A stretch of DNA of 53,303 bases from Oscillospiraceae bacterium. Lineage in GTDB: Bacteria > Bacillota > Clostridia > UMGS1810. Where the stretch lies: NCBI GenBank assembly GCA_015069095.1, contig SVJH01000015.1, positions 1 through 53,303 of the forward strand. Reading direction: 5' to 3'. Position 1 is the stretch's first letter, and each line of letters starts with the position of its first letter. The translations under genes and the position numbers were made by a program. The notes under the pieces were generated by a model, which was not told the origin of the DNA, made no database searches, and saw nothing but the letters and a program-made list of their open reading frames with translations. This document shows, piece by piece, positions 32,797-42,105 of this stretch.

Positions 32797-34620
32797 ATGG
32801 ATTTTTTGTTTGATAATGTAACCATTGAAGGCGGATTTATAAAAGAAAAACAAAACCTAAATATTGAAACAACAATTTGGGCGGTATATAACCGGTTTAA
32901 AGAAACAGGGAGATTTGATGCTTTAAAATGTCTTTGGAAAGAAGGATGCGAGGATATTCCAAAACCGCACTTTTTCTGGGACAGCGACGTTGCAAAGTGG
33001 ATTGAAGCAGCATCTTACGTAATTTCCAAAAATCCAAGCAAAGAACTTGAAGATATAATTGAACAGGCGATTGATGATATAGAAAAGAATCAATGGGAAG
33101 ACGGATATATAAGTTCATATTATACAGTAGTTAAAGATGAACAGCGCCTTACAAACCGCGACAGACATGAACTTTATTGTATAGGTCATTTTATTGAGGC
33201 AGCAATTGCATATTACTACGCAACAGGAAAAGACAGATTATTAAAAATAATGGAAAAGTGCGTAGATTTTGTGTACAAAGTGTTTTTTGAAGAACATTCT
33301 GCTGCATTTGATACACCTGGGCACGAAGAAATTGAAATTGCACTTTTGCGTCTTTATGAGTGCACAAACAACAAAAAATATTTTGAATTGGCAAAATATT
33401 TTCTTTTAACACGCGGAAAAAGTGAAAAAGATATTCATCACAGACCTGATTTGGAAATGAAATATTTTCAGTCGGATAAAGATGTTTATAACCTTGAAAC
33501 AGCAAAAGGCCATGCGGTAAGAGCGAGTTATCTATACACGGCAATGGCACATTATGCAAAACTTTCGGGCGACGAAAAAATGCTTGAGTCGTGTCGTACT
33601 CTTTTTAATGATATAGTAAACAAAAAAATGTATATAACAGGCGGTACGGGTTCTATAAGCAGAACGGAAGCATTTACTTACGATTACGATTTGCCAAATG
33701 AAGTTGCATATGCAGAAACTTGTGCAGCAATTGCACTTATGTTTTTTTCTCAAAAAATGCTTCATGTTGAAAACAAGTCGGTATATGCTGACATTGTTGA
33801 AAAATGCTTTTATAATGGAATGCTTTCAGGTATATCTGTTGACGGTGAACACTTTTTCTATGTAAATCCACTTGAAATACGTCTTTTAAACAGAACAAGA
33901 AGTGATAATATAAAAGATGAAAGCAAAAGAAGTGAGCGTTATCCTATAACACAACGTGTAAAAGTGTTTAATTGTTCATGTTGCCCTCCAAATGTAAATA
34001 GAGTTCTTGCATCATTTGAACAGTATATTTACCACAAAAACGAAGATGTTTTCTTTGTTGACCAATATGTAAAAAGTACATACGATGACGGGAAAATAAA
34101 AGTTATTACAGATACGCTTTATCCTGTAACGGGAGATGTTAAAATAAAATGCGAAGGTGTAAAAAAACTTGCTGTAAGAATTCCTGCGTGGTGTGATAAC
34201 TTTGCACTTAATGCATCTTATGAAATTAAAGATGGCTATGCTTTTATTGAAAATCCAGACGAAATTGAACTTTGTTTTGAATTAAAACCAAAACTTGTAA
34301 GTGCAAATCCTTCTGTTTTTGCAGTATCAAATAAAGTAGCTCTTATGCTTGGACCTGTTGTTTACTGCTCAGAAAGAATTGATAATATTGTTGACAACTG
34401 CAAACTTTATATTGATAAAAATATCAAAGCCGAAATTGAGTATTCTGATGAGTTTATGCTAAATACGGTTACTGTAAAAGGTTATGAAAGAAAATCGTCA
34501 GATGCACTTTACGAGAATTTTAATGAAGAATTTACCGAAACAAAAATTAAACTTATTCCATATTCTGTATTCGCAAATCGTGGCGAAAGCGATATGGCTG
34601 TATGGCTAAATTACAGATAG
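32797..34620 (+). CDS. GH127 beta-L-arabinofuranosidase-like enzyme
   Basis: 607 aa, RBS GGAGGG. (alpha/alpha)6 barrel of the DUF1680/GH127 family. The zinc/thiol site is clear: AETC (Glu307, Cys309) and NCSCCPPN (Cys393, Cys395, Cys396), which match the Glu, Cys-x and Cys-Cys zinc ligands and nucleophilic Cys of characterised enzymes. TGGTGS and HFFYVNPLE are family hallmarks. No signal peptide, so it acts on imported arabino-oligosaccharides, releasing L-arabinose from beta-linked side chains of arabinan or hydroxyproline-rich glycoproteins. Single gene between promoter and terminator. Confidence 0.93.
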   Translation: MDFLFDNVTIEGGFIKEKQNLNIETTIWAVYNRFKETGRFDALKCLWKEGCEDIPKPHFFWDSDVAKWIEAASYVISKNPSKELEDIIEQAIDDIEKNQWEDGYISSYYTVVKDEQRLTNRDRHELYCIGHFIEAAIAYYYATGKDRLLKIMEKCVDFVYKVFFEEHSAAFDTPGHEEIEIALLRLYECTNNKKYFELAKYFLLTRGKSEKDIHHRPDLEMKYFQSDKDVYNLETAKGHAVRASYLYTAMAHYAKLSGDEKMLESCRTLFNDIVNKKMYITGGTGSISRTEAFTYDYDLPNEVAYAETCAAIALMFFSQKMLHVENKSVYADIVEKCFYNGMLSGISVDGEHFFYVNPLEIRLLNRTRSDNIKDESKRSERYPITQRVKVFNCSCCPPNVNRVLASFEQYIYHKNEDVFFVDQYVKSTYDDGKIKVITDTLYPVTGDVKIKCEGVKKLAVRIPAWCDNFALNASYEIKDGYAFIENPDEIELCFELKPKLVSANPSVFAVSNKVALMLGPVVYCSERIDNIVDNCKLYIDKNIKAEIEYSDEFMLNTVTVKGYERKSSDALYENFNEEFTETKIKLIPYSVFANRGESDMAVWLNYR

Positions 34621-34628
34621 AATAAAAG

Positions 34629-34658
34629 GCAAATATCTTAACTGATATTTGCTTTTTT
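34629..34658 (+). terminator. Terminator after GH127 gene
   Basis: GCAAATATC / GATATTTGC stem, then TTTTTTT. Confidence 0.88.
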
Positions 34659-34722
34659 TAATATTAAATCCCACAGAATGATTAAGAAATGTTTTAATTA
34701 GTTTACAAAATGCAAAAAAATG

Positions 34723-34751
34723 TTGTAAAATGTATAATTTTGTGGTATCAT
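34723..34751 (+). promoter_or_regulatory. Promoter of carboxypeptidase gene
   Basis: TTGTAA (34723-34728), 17-bp spacer, TATCAT (34746-34751). Confidence 0.65.
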
Positions 34752-34800
34752 CACATCAAAATAGAGTTATTGTAACTTTTTATAAGGGGATGATACATAG

Positions 34801-36057
34801 ATGAAAACAATATCTAAACTGCTTATTTTTATGCTTACAGTTTGCATAATTTTAACAAGTTTTGTATCTAATATTTTTGCAGCTAAACCCGAAATTGCTT
34901 CATCGTCTGCTGTTTTAATTGATGTGGACAGCATGAGTGTGTTATATGAAAAAAATGCAAATCAGAAAATGGCTCCGGCAAGTACAACAAAGGTAATGAC
35001 ACTTTTACTTGTTGCCGAAAATGCGCAGATGGATGAAAAAGTAAAAGTAGATTCTTCTGTTTTTGCTTCACTACCATATGATGCAACAATTGCGTATTTT
35101 GCGCACGGCGAAACAACAACGGTAGAAGCTTTGTTTATGGCAAGTTATCTTATGAGCGCAAATGATGCTGCACTTATTTTGGCAAATTATGTAGGAACAG
35201 ATGTTGACGGATTTGTTAAAATGATGAATGACAGAGCGAAAGAACTTGGCTGTAAATCAACAAATTTTACAAATCCAACAGGTCTTTACAGTAGCGAGCA
35301 TTACACAACTGCATCGGATTTAGCGCTTATAACAAAAGCATTTTACGAAAACGAAACAGTAAAAAAATTAACTGCAAAAAAAGAATATACTATTCCTTCG
35401 GGTCCTATGCGACCTGATCCGTTTCCTTTAAAAGTAACAAATGGACTTATGTCACCAGAAAATCCAAATTATTATCCAAGTGTGGTTTTAAGTAAAACAG
35501 GATACACAGAAGGTTCAAAATATACACTTGTTGCGGTAGCAAATAAAGACAACAGAACTCTTCTTTCTGTATCGCTTTGTGCACCTGAAAGAAATGATTC
35601 ATATTCAGATATAAGAAAACTTTCAGATCACGGTTTTGCGGATTTTTATTCACTAACAGTTACAAAAACAGAAATAGAAAATCTATTTTCATCAAATAAG
35701 AAACATACAATAAAGGTAGCAAAAGATGTAAAACTTACAATTCCAACATCTGTCCCAAGGGATTCAATACGAAAAAGTGTTGAAGTTGCAAACGGTCAGG
35801 CATATCTTTCTGTAAAAGGAACAGGATATGATTATTCTGTCAAAATATCTGACGTTGCTGCAAAAAAAGGTGGCGGCGGATTTTTCGGTGCTCTTTTTGG
35901 AGGCATATGGTGGCTGATTAAAACGCTTTTTATGCTTGTTTTGTATCTTGTAATTATTGTGGTTGTTCTTTATTTAATTTTAGTAATATACATAAATGCA
36001 CTTAAGAAAAAAAGAAGAAAAGTTAAATCAAAGAGGACATATAGTGGCAAAATGTAA
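34801..36057 (+). CDS. D-alanyl-D-alanine carboxypeptidase (PBP5-like)
   Basis: 418 aa. Signal peptide residues 1-27 (ending IFA). Penicillin-binding motifs: STTK (Ser61, Lys64), SAN (119-121) and KTG (231-233). Residues ~290-350 form a beta-rich C-terminal domain. A hydrophobic segment (~370-395) followed by a very basic tail (KKKRRKVKSKR) anchors it in the membrane, not the usual amphipathic helix. It trims the terminal D-Ala from pentapeptide side chains outside the membrane. RBS GGGG about eight bases from ATG. DacF-like by length and context, but the paralogue cannot be fixed. Confidence 0.92.
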   Translation: MKTISKLLIFMLTVCIILTSFVSNIFAAKPEIASSSAVLIDVDSMSVLYEKNANQKMAPASTTKVMTLLLVAENAQMDEKVKVDSSVFASLPYDATIAYFAHGETTTVEALFMASYLMSANDAALILANYVGTDVDGFVKMMNDRAKELGCKSTNFTNPTGLYSSEHYTTASDLALITKAFYENETVKKLTAKKEYTIPSGPMRPDPFPLKVTNGLMSPENPNYYPSVVLSKTGYTEGSKYTLVAVANKDNRTLLSVSLCAPERNDSYSDIRKLSDHGFADFYSLTVTKTEIENLFSSNKKHTIKVAKDVKLTIPTSVPRDSIRKSVEVANGQAYLSVKGTGYDYSVKISDVAAKKGGGGFFGALFGGIWWLIKTLFMLVLYLVIIVVVLYLILVIYINALKKKRRKVKSKRTYSGKM

Positions 36058-36195
36058 CAAAAAAAGCAACAAAAAATTGTGCAATTTGCACTATATAGCA
36101 GATTTGCTATTGAAAAAAATAAAAAAGTATAGTAATATAACATTGTATATAAATATATACAGGAATTTAGAAATAAATTCCACTCCATCTTTTTG

Positions 36196-36224
36196 CCCCT
36201 TGCTTGCAGTGCGAGGGGATTTTA
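36196..36224 (+). terminator. Terminator after carboxypeptidase gene
   Basis: CCCCTTGC / GCGAGGGG 8-bp stem with a TTGCAGT loop, then ATTTTATTTT. Between it and the upstream gene (36058-36195) only two small hairpins (GTGCAA..TTGCAC and ATAGCA..TGCTAT) are seen. Confidence 0.75.
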
Positions 36225-36254
36225 TTTTGTAAAAATAAATATTTAAAGAAATAC

Positions 36255-36294
36255 TGTAAAATCTCTTGAAATTTTGTCGCATAATTGGTAAAAT
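36255..36294 (+). promoter_or_regulatory. walRK promoter with half WalR-type box
   Basis: TTGAAA (36266-36271), 17-bp spacer, TAAAAT (36289-36294). TGTAAA (36255-36260) stands five bases before TTGAAA, a half match to the WalR box (TGTWAH-N5-TGTWAH), so autoregulation is possible. Confidence 0.6.
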
Positions 36295-36354
36295 GTAATA
36301 TATAGATATAATTCCGGATAGATGCGTATGCATTTTAAAGAAGGGAAGGTAAAA

Positions 36355-37044
36355 ATGGAAAATTTGATTTTGGTTGTTGATGATGAAAAACCTATAGTAG
36401 ACATATTGAAAGTAAATTTAATAAAAAACGGATATAAAGTAATAGAAGCGTATGATGGAGAAGAGGCTGTAAAAAAAGCACTCGAAAATGATCCTGATCT
36501 TATTCTGCTTGACGTAATGCTTCCTAAAATGGACGGTTTTGCAGTTTGCAAAAAAATAAGAGAAACAAAAACTACGCCAATTATTATGCTTACTGCAAGA
36601 GAAGAAGAAGTTGACAAAGTTTTAGGACTTGAACTTGGTGCAGATGACTATATGACAAAGCCTTTTGGTCTTAGAGAACTTTTAGCAAGAGTCAAGGCAA
36701 ATCTTAGAAGAACGGTTGCAGTTTCAACAAGTAAAGATGTTCCTGATGAACTCGTTTTCGGAGATTTGGTTATTATTCCTGAAAGATACGAAGTTACAAA
36801 ATGCGGAAAAGTAATAGACCTTACTTTCAGAGAATTTGAACTATTAAAATTCCTTGCAACTCAAAAAGGAAAGATTTTTTCAAGAGAAAGTCTTCTTAAC
36901 AAAGTTTGGGACTATGAATTTTACGGCGATGTAAGAACAGTTGACGTTACCGTAAGAAGACTAAGAGAAAAAATAGAAGATGAACCAAGCACACCGACAT
37001 ATATTATGACAAAACGTGGTGTTGGTTATTATTTTCATGCATAA
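36355..37044 (+). CDS. walR: OmpR-family response regulator, WalR (YycF) type
   Basis: 229 aa from ATG 36355 (GGGAAGG upstream). Receiver domain residues ~4-115 with Asp53 as phosphoacceptor (LLDVMLPKMDGF), Thr (MLTARE) and Lys (TKPFGLRELLARV). C-terminal winged-helix domain ~130-229 (RYEVTKCGKVIDLTFREFELL; VDVTVRRLREKIE). With the following histidine kinase and YycH/YycI-like genes it is identified as WalR, regulator of cell-wall turnover, rather than PhoP. Confidence 0.9.
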   Translation: MENLILVVDDEKPIVDILKVNLIKNGYKVIEAYDGEEAVKKALENDPDLILLDVMLPKMDGFAVCKKIRETKTTPIIMLTAREEEVDKVLGLELGADDYMTKPFGLRELLARVKANLRRTVAVSTSKDVPDELVFGDLVIIPERYEVTKCGKVIDLTFREFELLKFLATQKGKIFSRESLLNKVWDYEFYGDVRTVDVTVRRLREKIEDEPSTPTYIMTKRGVGYYFHA

Positions 37045-37056
37045 TTAAAAAATACG

Positions 37057-37084
37057 CCGGGTTGTGAAACTTTCGCAGACCCGG
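37057..37084 (+). other. Hairpin between walR and walK
   Basis: CCGGGT (37057-37062) and ACCCGG (37079-37084) with a 16-base loop and no T-run. It may affect mRNA stability or the ratio of regulator to kinase. Confidence 0.5.
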
Positions 37085-37114
37085 TAAAACTGTTTTTCGG
37101 AGGAAGTTTTCATA

Positions 37115-38893
37115 ATGAAAAGTAAACGTATAAGAAGCAGTATCAGTTATAAAGTAGTATTGATGTTTGTGCTTCTTACTATATCGATTATTATTGTAAT
37201 CGGTACTTTTATGATAAACAGAATAGATAACTTTTACCACGAAGAATTTGAATCTCTTATGAATAATGTGTTTAGCGAAGAGTATGTGGGAAGACTTAAT
37301 AAGAATCTTGAAGACGGAAATGTTGAACAGGTTATGACAAGTATAAACACGTATTCAGGGCAGATGGGAATAGACTCTTACAGAAACTATTATATTCTCG
37401 ATGGTAAAAGCGGAAATGCAATAACCGGAACAAATCCCGAACTTGCAAAAACACTTGATATGTCGCCAAATATTATTTCTGCATTGAATGGAAAAATTGG
37501 CGATCGTACAGAAGCAAGTATGGGATATATGGATTTTGCAGTTCCTTTAAAAAACGGAAATAATATAGAGTATATTGTTTATGTTAAGGACTCAAAAGAA
37601 GAAGTAAACTCAATTGTTCAAAATATCTTGTCAATAATATTTAGTTCACTACTGTTTGGTATATTTATTTCCGTGGCATTTGGTATACTTTTGTCAAAAA
37701 CAATTATATCGCCGATTTCATCACTTACCCAAAAAGCAAGACGTATATCGTCAGGAGATTTTGGAAATACCATTGACGTAAAAGCGAGTGATGAAATAGG
37801 GCAGCTTACAAATACGTTTAATGATATGTCAATGGAACTTCATAAAACGCTTAAAGAAAAACAGAGCGAAATTGACAAAACCGAAACAATACTTCAACAT
37901 ATGGCAGATGGAGTTATTGCGTTTGATACAGACGGAAAAATTATGCATATAAATCCTGCTGCTAAAAAACTTATGCGAATTCCAAAAATTGAAAATTCAA
38001 ATTTTGATCTTATATTCAGTGAAATTGACCTTACAATGTCGCAGGTTAATGTAGCAGAAAAGAACCTTGAAAAAGTAATAAAACGAAACGAAAGCGAAAT
38101 AAAACTTTTCTTTGCAAAAATAAAAACACGAGATAAAATGGGTGGTATAGTTGTTGTGCTTCAGGATATCACAGAGCAACAAAAACTTGACAACTCACGA
38201 CGTGAATTTGTTGCAAACGTATCGCACGAACTTAGAACTCCTATTACAACTGTAAAAGGATATGCCGAAACACTTCTTGACAGTGTTAAAGAAAACGATT
38301 ATGACAAAGATATGTTTGAAACGTTTTTAACTGTAATAAACAACGAATCTGATAGAATGACACGACTTGTTAAAGATTTGCTTCTTTTATCAAAACTTGA
38401 TTATTCGAAAAAAGGTCTTAAAAGGGAAGAATTTGATCTTGCATCTTTAATTGAAGGTGTTGTTTCAAGATTTCAGATTACAGCAAAAAATGCTAAAGTT
38501 AACTTGTACTATGAGCCGATAGGAACACTTCCGATTTTTACAGGTGATAGGGATTCAATCGAGCAGGTTATTGTAAACTTGGTTTCAAATGCTGTAAAAT
38601 ATACATCCGCAAATGGAAAGGTAATAGTTTCGGTAGGTAAACTAAAAGGTAATGTTTACATAAAAATAAAAGATAACGGAATTGGTATTCCAAGAGAAGA
38701 TTTACCGCATATTTTTGAGCGTTTTTACCGTGTTGATAAGGCACGCTCACGAGAAAGAGGCGGAACAGGTCTTGGCCTTGCAATTTCTAAAGACATTATA
38801 GTCGCACATGGCGGAGACATAACGATTTCGAGCGATTACGGAATAGGAACGGAAGTTATTATTACTTTGCCGATAAAAAAGCCAATATTTTAA
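37115..38893 (+). CDS. walK: Sensor histidine kinase, WalK (YycG) type
   Basis: 592 aa, RBS GGAGGAAG. Membrane helix residues ~12-35, an extracellular sensor domain, second helix ~178-200, HAMP (~200-252), PAS (~258-350; DGVIAFDTDGKIMHINPAA), HisKA with His371 (VSHELRTP) and HATPase_c (~475-590; DNGIGIP, ERFYRVDKARSRERGGTGLGLAI). The domain order fits WalK. It monitors lipid II or wall state in Firmicutes and phosphorylates WalR. The YycH/YycI-like proteins encoded downstream are expected to bind its transmembrane part. Confidence 0.9.
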   Translation: MKSKRIRSSISYKVVLMFVLLTISIIIVIGTFMINRIDNFYHEEFESLMNNVFSEEYVGRLNKNLEDGNVEQVMTSINTYSGQMGIDSYRNYYILDGKSGNAITGTNPELAKTLDMSPNIISALNGKIGDRTEASMGYMDFAVPLKNGNNIEYIVYVKDSKEEVNSIVQNILSIIFSSLLFGIFISVAFGILLSKTIISPISSLTQKARRISSGDFGNTIDVKASDEIGQLTNTFNDMSMELHKTLKEKQSEIDKTETILQHMADGVIAFDTDGKIMHINPAAKKLMRIPKIENSNFDLIFSEIDLTMSQVNVAEKNLEKVIKRNESEIKLFFAKIKTRDKMGGIVVVLQDITEQQKLDNSRREFVANVSHELRTPITTVKGYAETLLDSVKENDYDKDMFETFLTVINNESDRMTRLVKDLLLLSKLDYSKKGLKREEFDLASLIEGVVSRFQITAKNAKVNLYYEPIGTLPIFTGDRDSIEQVIVNLVSNAVKYTSANGKVIVSVGKLKGNVYIKIKDNGIGIPREDLPHIFERFYRVDKARSRERGGTGLGLAISKDIIVAHGGDITISSDYGIGTEVIITLPIKKPIF

Positions 38894-38899
38894 ACACAT

Positions 38900-38927
38900 T
38901 GTAATGCCGTTGTAATATTTCTGTAAC
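38900..38927 (+). promoter_or_regulatory. Three direct WalR-type boxes
   Basis: TGTAAT (38900-38905), TGTAAT (38911-38916) and TGTAAC (38922-38927) stand at exact 11-bp spacing, matching the WalR consensus TGTWAH-N5-TGTWAH twice in series. They overlap a promoter-like TTGTAA (38910-38915), 17 bp, TATAGT (38933-38938). They precede the secreted-protein gene inside the walRK-yycHI locus. Confidence 0.75.
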
Positions 38928-38996
38928 ATTAGTATAGTATACTATAGTTACCATAGGATTATTGTAGTTTAAACTTATAAAAAGGTGATGATAAAT

Positions 38997-39461
38997 ATGA
39001 AAAAAATTATATGTATGATAGTTTGTCTTATAGTAATGGTTATGCCTATTGCTACATATGCGGCAACACCAGAACTTATTGGTGCTACATATTCAGGAAA
39101 TACAGATGAACTTTTTGACATTTTAAATCCTGATTCATTCAGTACAACAACAACAATTTCAACTTGTATTGTAACAGCAGCTGCACAGCCTGATTCTAAT
39201 ATGGCTATTTATCTATTTGATGAAGCAACACAGCTTTACAGAAAAATAACAACATATTTTGGCGGAATCCGCTTAGAAGAAGCAACTGTTGGTTCTTCTG
39301 GACTTTATGCTCAGCAGGTTCTTTTAAGAGAAGGTCTTAACAAAATTATGGTGTATGCAGAAAATGGAGATAAAATTCAGACTTCTCCACTTGAAATTAC
39401 TTTAGTAAACGAAAAATTTGTAGGTAACATAAAATCATTTATATCAGGAAGATTTAACTGA
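38997..39461 (+). CDS. Small secreted protein, putative WalR target
   Basis: 154 aa from ATG 38997 (AAGGTGAT eight bases upstream; in-frame starts at 38985 and 38988 would shift the signal peptide). Signal peptide residues 1-22 (MKKIICMIVCLIVMVMPIATYA). The mature part is about 130 residues, beta-rich and without recognised motif or repeats (DSNMAIYLFDEATQLYRKIT). Its place between walK and yycH is not part of the standard wal operon, and the WalR-type boxes suggest control by wall stress. No enzyme function can be assigned. Confidence 0.7.
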   Translation: MKKIICMIVCLIVMVMPIATYAATPELIGATYSGNTDELFDILNPDSFSTTTTISTCIVTAAAQPDSNMAIYLFDEATQLYRKITTYFGGIRLEEATVGSSGLYAQQVLLREGLNKIMVYAENGDKIQTSPLEITLVNEKFVGNIKSFISGRFN

Positions 39462-39487
39462 TTTAATACACCCTAATCGGAGTAGTT

Positions 39488-40921
39488 ATGAAAAAGGAAA
39501 GTATAAAAACCATTGTGTTGACATTACTTATTGTCAGCAGTATAGTTTTAGCTTTAAATAATTGGATTGGAGAAAAATTATGGTCTGACGGCTATAATTT
39601 TTTTTCAGGTATAACGAAAAAACTTTTCAGTATTGACGATGATGACTTTACAGGAAGCGGAAGTTTATCAAAAGAAAAACTTGCACTTCCAAAATCTTTA
39701 ATTATAAATAACCTCCCGAAACGAGGAATTTACTATGAGTCTTCAAGTGAATACGATAAAATGATTGGCGATGTAAAACAAATTCTTGTGCTTGCTCTTT
39801 CGTCTGAAAAATTTGAAGATGCAAAAGAGGAGGAGTGGAACAAGGCAATACAGTCAAAATCGATATTTGTATCGTATCCGGTACTTTATGATGTAAGCGT
39901 AATATCCGATATTCTTAACATAAGAAAAACAAATCTTGATATAAAAACTGTAAAAAACTTTGTAATTACAAAAAACACAAGTTCAAAACTTGATGTGTAC
40001 ATAAAAGACAGCGATTTAAGCAGATATAAAAAATGTACGGTTGACTACAATACGGCAGTGTTTGATACAATTACAGGGAAATATGCTATAAATTCAAGTG
40101 GTCTTTTGCCATTTTCTTTTGAACTTAATTTCGATAAAAAATCAACTGATTCTGAACATCAAAAAGTAACAATAGAACCTTATGTATCGCTTTCTATTAC
40201 AAGTACAGAAAATGAAAAAATAATACCTAACAATCCAATATACAATAGTTCAGAAAATAAGTTTAATGAAAGCAAAGTTAATGCTGTTTTAAGGGCGTTT
40301 AACTTTAATCTTAGTAATACACGAAAACACGTAGAGGCAGATAATTCTGTTGTTTATGTAGAAAACTACGGAACACTTAAAATTTTTCCATCGGGACTTA
40401 TTGAATACAAAGCAATATCGCCCGAAAAAGGCATAGAACTTTATTCTTCAAAAGATGTTGATTTTAAAAGGACATTTATAACAACTCTAAATTTTGTAAC
40501 AGATCTTTGGAACAGTGTTGTTCCTGAAAGCGAAATAAACCTTGGAATATCGTCTGACGTTACTGATAAAGGCTCAACACAGTATATGTTAAAAATGGGG
40601 TATTACCACAACGGAATACTTATAAGAGATGATATTGCAAAAACAAGTCTCAATGATGAACTTATAAACGCCGTTGAGATTACCATTCAAAACGGAAGAA
40701 TAGTAAAATACAGACAAAATTTTAAAACATATATGCCGACAGACGAAACTATCGAAAATGGTTCTACAATTGATGCACTTGACAAACTTTTTGATGATTC
40801 GAGCGTGCTTGGAAGTGATAGAATTAAAGAGATTTATCCTGCATATACTTTTGAAAACGGCGAATGTAAAATGAGTTGGATGATAGAGGGACAGGATAAT
40901 TCAGCCGCACTTTTAAAGTAG
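39488..40921 (+). CDS. yycH: YycH-like regulator of WalK
   Basis: 477 aa. One N-terminal membrane helix (residues ~8-25) and a large extracellular domain, the topology of YycH. Like YycH it is followed by a YycI-like gene downstream of walRK. RBS CGGAG. In Bacillus YycH and YycI restrain WalK through transmembrane contacts; in Staphylococcus they activate it. Direct sequence similarity is weak by eye, so the call leans on topology and gene order. Confidence 0.75.
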   Translation: MKKESIKTIVLTLLIVSSIVLALNNWIGEKLWSDGYNFFSGITKKLFSIDDDDFTGSGSLSKEKLALPKSLIINNLPKRGIYYESSSEYDKMIGDVKQILVLALSSEKFEDAKEEEWNKAIQSKSIFVSYPVLYDVSVISDILNIRKTNLDIKTVKNFVITKNTSSKLDVYIKDSDLSRYKKCTVDYNTAVFDTITGKYAINSSGLLPFSFELNFDKKSTDSEHQKVTIEPYVSLSITSTENEKIIPNNPIYNSSENKFNESKVNAVLRAFNFNLSNTRKHVEADNSVVYVENYGTLKIFPSGLIEYKAISPEKGIELYSSKDVDFKRTFITTLNFVTDLWNSVVPESEINLGISSDVTDKGSTQYMLKMGYYHNGILIRDDIAKTSLNDELINAVEITIQNGRIVKYRQNFKTYMPTDETIENGSTIDALDKLFDDSSVLGSDRIKEIYPAYTFENGECKMSWMIEGQDNSAALLK

Positions 40922-40937
40922 GAGGTGCTTAGTTTAA

Positions 40938-41690
40938 TTGAACTGGGGAAAACTAAAGAGTTTTTTAATTATCCTTTTTTTGCTTATTAACATATTTCTT
41001 ATTGTTTCAATGATTGTTACCGAAAAAGTTAAGACAACAATTCCAAACGAAACAATACAGGATACTGTAAATATATTAAAAAGAAACGGTATTTTAATAG
41101 AACCGTCAATTATTGATAACACAGTTAAAAATGTTCACGATATAACACTTAAACCTATCACGAAATCAGATAACTTCACAGGAAAACTTATAGCCGGTGA
41201 TTTAAATACATTTGAAATGAATTTTTCTAAAAAAGTATCAAATACAGAAGAAATGAAAAATATTCTTTCGGATGCATCGATTAAAGATTATAATGTAGAA
41301 AAAGAATTTTCTGACGGTTTTGGAACAGTATTACAAAAGACAGGCGGTTATACTATTTTTGATACACTTATTGAAGTTGAATCAAATGGCGCAGGTTCGC
41401 GCATTATGGGTGAGTGGTATGAAGTAATAACTAAACCTAAAAAAGATAAAAATTATGATAATATTGTTATTTTACCAAGTATTCTTATAAATTATATTTC
41501 AAATAAAGAAAGACCTGTTGGAGAGCAAAAAATAACTGACATTGAGTACGGGTATTATGTAACAAATAAAAATAGCGATTCTGTTATTTATACAGCAATT
41601 CCGTGCTGGCGTATTGAAGTTGATAATGCTATGAATTTTTATTACAATGCAAGAAACGGCGAGTATATGGATATGCTTTCTTTTCAATAA
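40938..41690 (+). CDS. yycI: YycI-like regulator of WalK
   Basis: 250 aa from a TTG codon at 40938, 12 bases after GGAGG; this start gives [20 protein letters not shown], which matches the usual YycI beginning (short charged N-terminus then membrane helix). One helix (residues ~6-25) and an extracellular domain as in YycI. Co-transcribed with yycH. The usual next gene yycJ is missing; ybaB follows instead. Confidence 0.8.
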   Translation: MNWGKLKSFLIILFLLINIFLIVSMIVTEKVKTTIPNETIQDTVNILKRNGILIEPSIIDNTVKNVHDITLKPITKSDNFTGKLIAGDLNTFEMNFSKKVSNTEEMKNILSDASIKDYNVEKEFSDGFGTVLQKTGGYTIFDTLIEVESNGAGSRIMGEWYEVITKPKKDKNYDNIVILPSILINYISNKERPVGEQKITDIEYGYYVTNKNSDSVIYTAIPCWRIEVDNAMNFYYNARNGEYMDMLSFQ

Positions 41691-41712
41691 TAAAACTTAT
41701 GGAGGTATAAAA

Positions 41713-42054
41713 ATGGCTAAAGGAAGAATGCCTATGGGAATGGGCGGAAATATGAATAATATGATTAAGCAGGCTCAAAAAATGCAACAGGAAATGCTTA
41801 AAATGCAGGAAGAAATGGAGCAGTCGTCATATGAAGCAACTGCAGGTGGCGGTGCAGTAACTGTTAAAATGAGCGGTAAAAAAGAACTTTTGGAAATTAA
41901 AATATCACCTGATGTTGTAGATGCAGATGATATTGAAATGCTTGAAGATTTAATACTTGTTGCGGTAAATGATGCACTAAAAAAAGTAGATGAAGTAAGC
42001 CAGAGTCAGATGAGCCGTTTAACCGGTGGAATGAATATTCCTGGATTATTTTAA
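41713..42054 (+). CDS. ybaB: YbaB/EbfC nucleoid-associated protein
   Basis: 113 aa from ATG 41713, RBS GGAGG. Met/Gly-rich N-terminus, then [23 protein letters not shown] coiled coil, [22 protein letters not shown] beta hairpin and a C-terminal helix, all typical. It binds DNA as a dimer. In most bacteria ybaB sits between dnaX and recR; here it closes the wal-type operon and neither gene is near. Confidence 0.93.
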   Translation: MAKGRMPMGMGGNMNNMIKQAQKMQQEMLKMQEEMEQSSYEATAGGGAVTVKMSGKKELLEIKISPDVVDADDIEMLEDLILVAVNDALKKVDEVSQSQMSRLTGGMNIPGLF

Positions 42055-42072
42055 TTTTTAGGTTGTTTAATT

Positions 42073-42105
42073 AAAAAAGACTGAATATATATTCAGTCTT
42101 TTTTT
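42073..42105. terminator. Bidirectional terminator overlapping a gene end
   Basis: AAAAAAGACTGAATATATATTCAGTCTTTTTTT, with a 20-bp perfect palindrome at its core (42079-42098). On the minus strand it contains the last codon and stop (42093-42095) of the nucleotidyltransferase gene. Confidence 0.9.
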
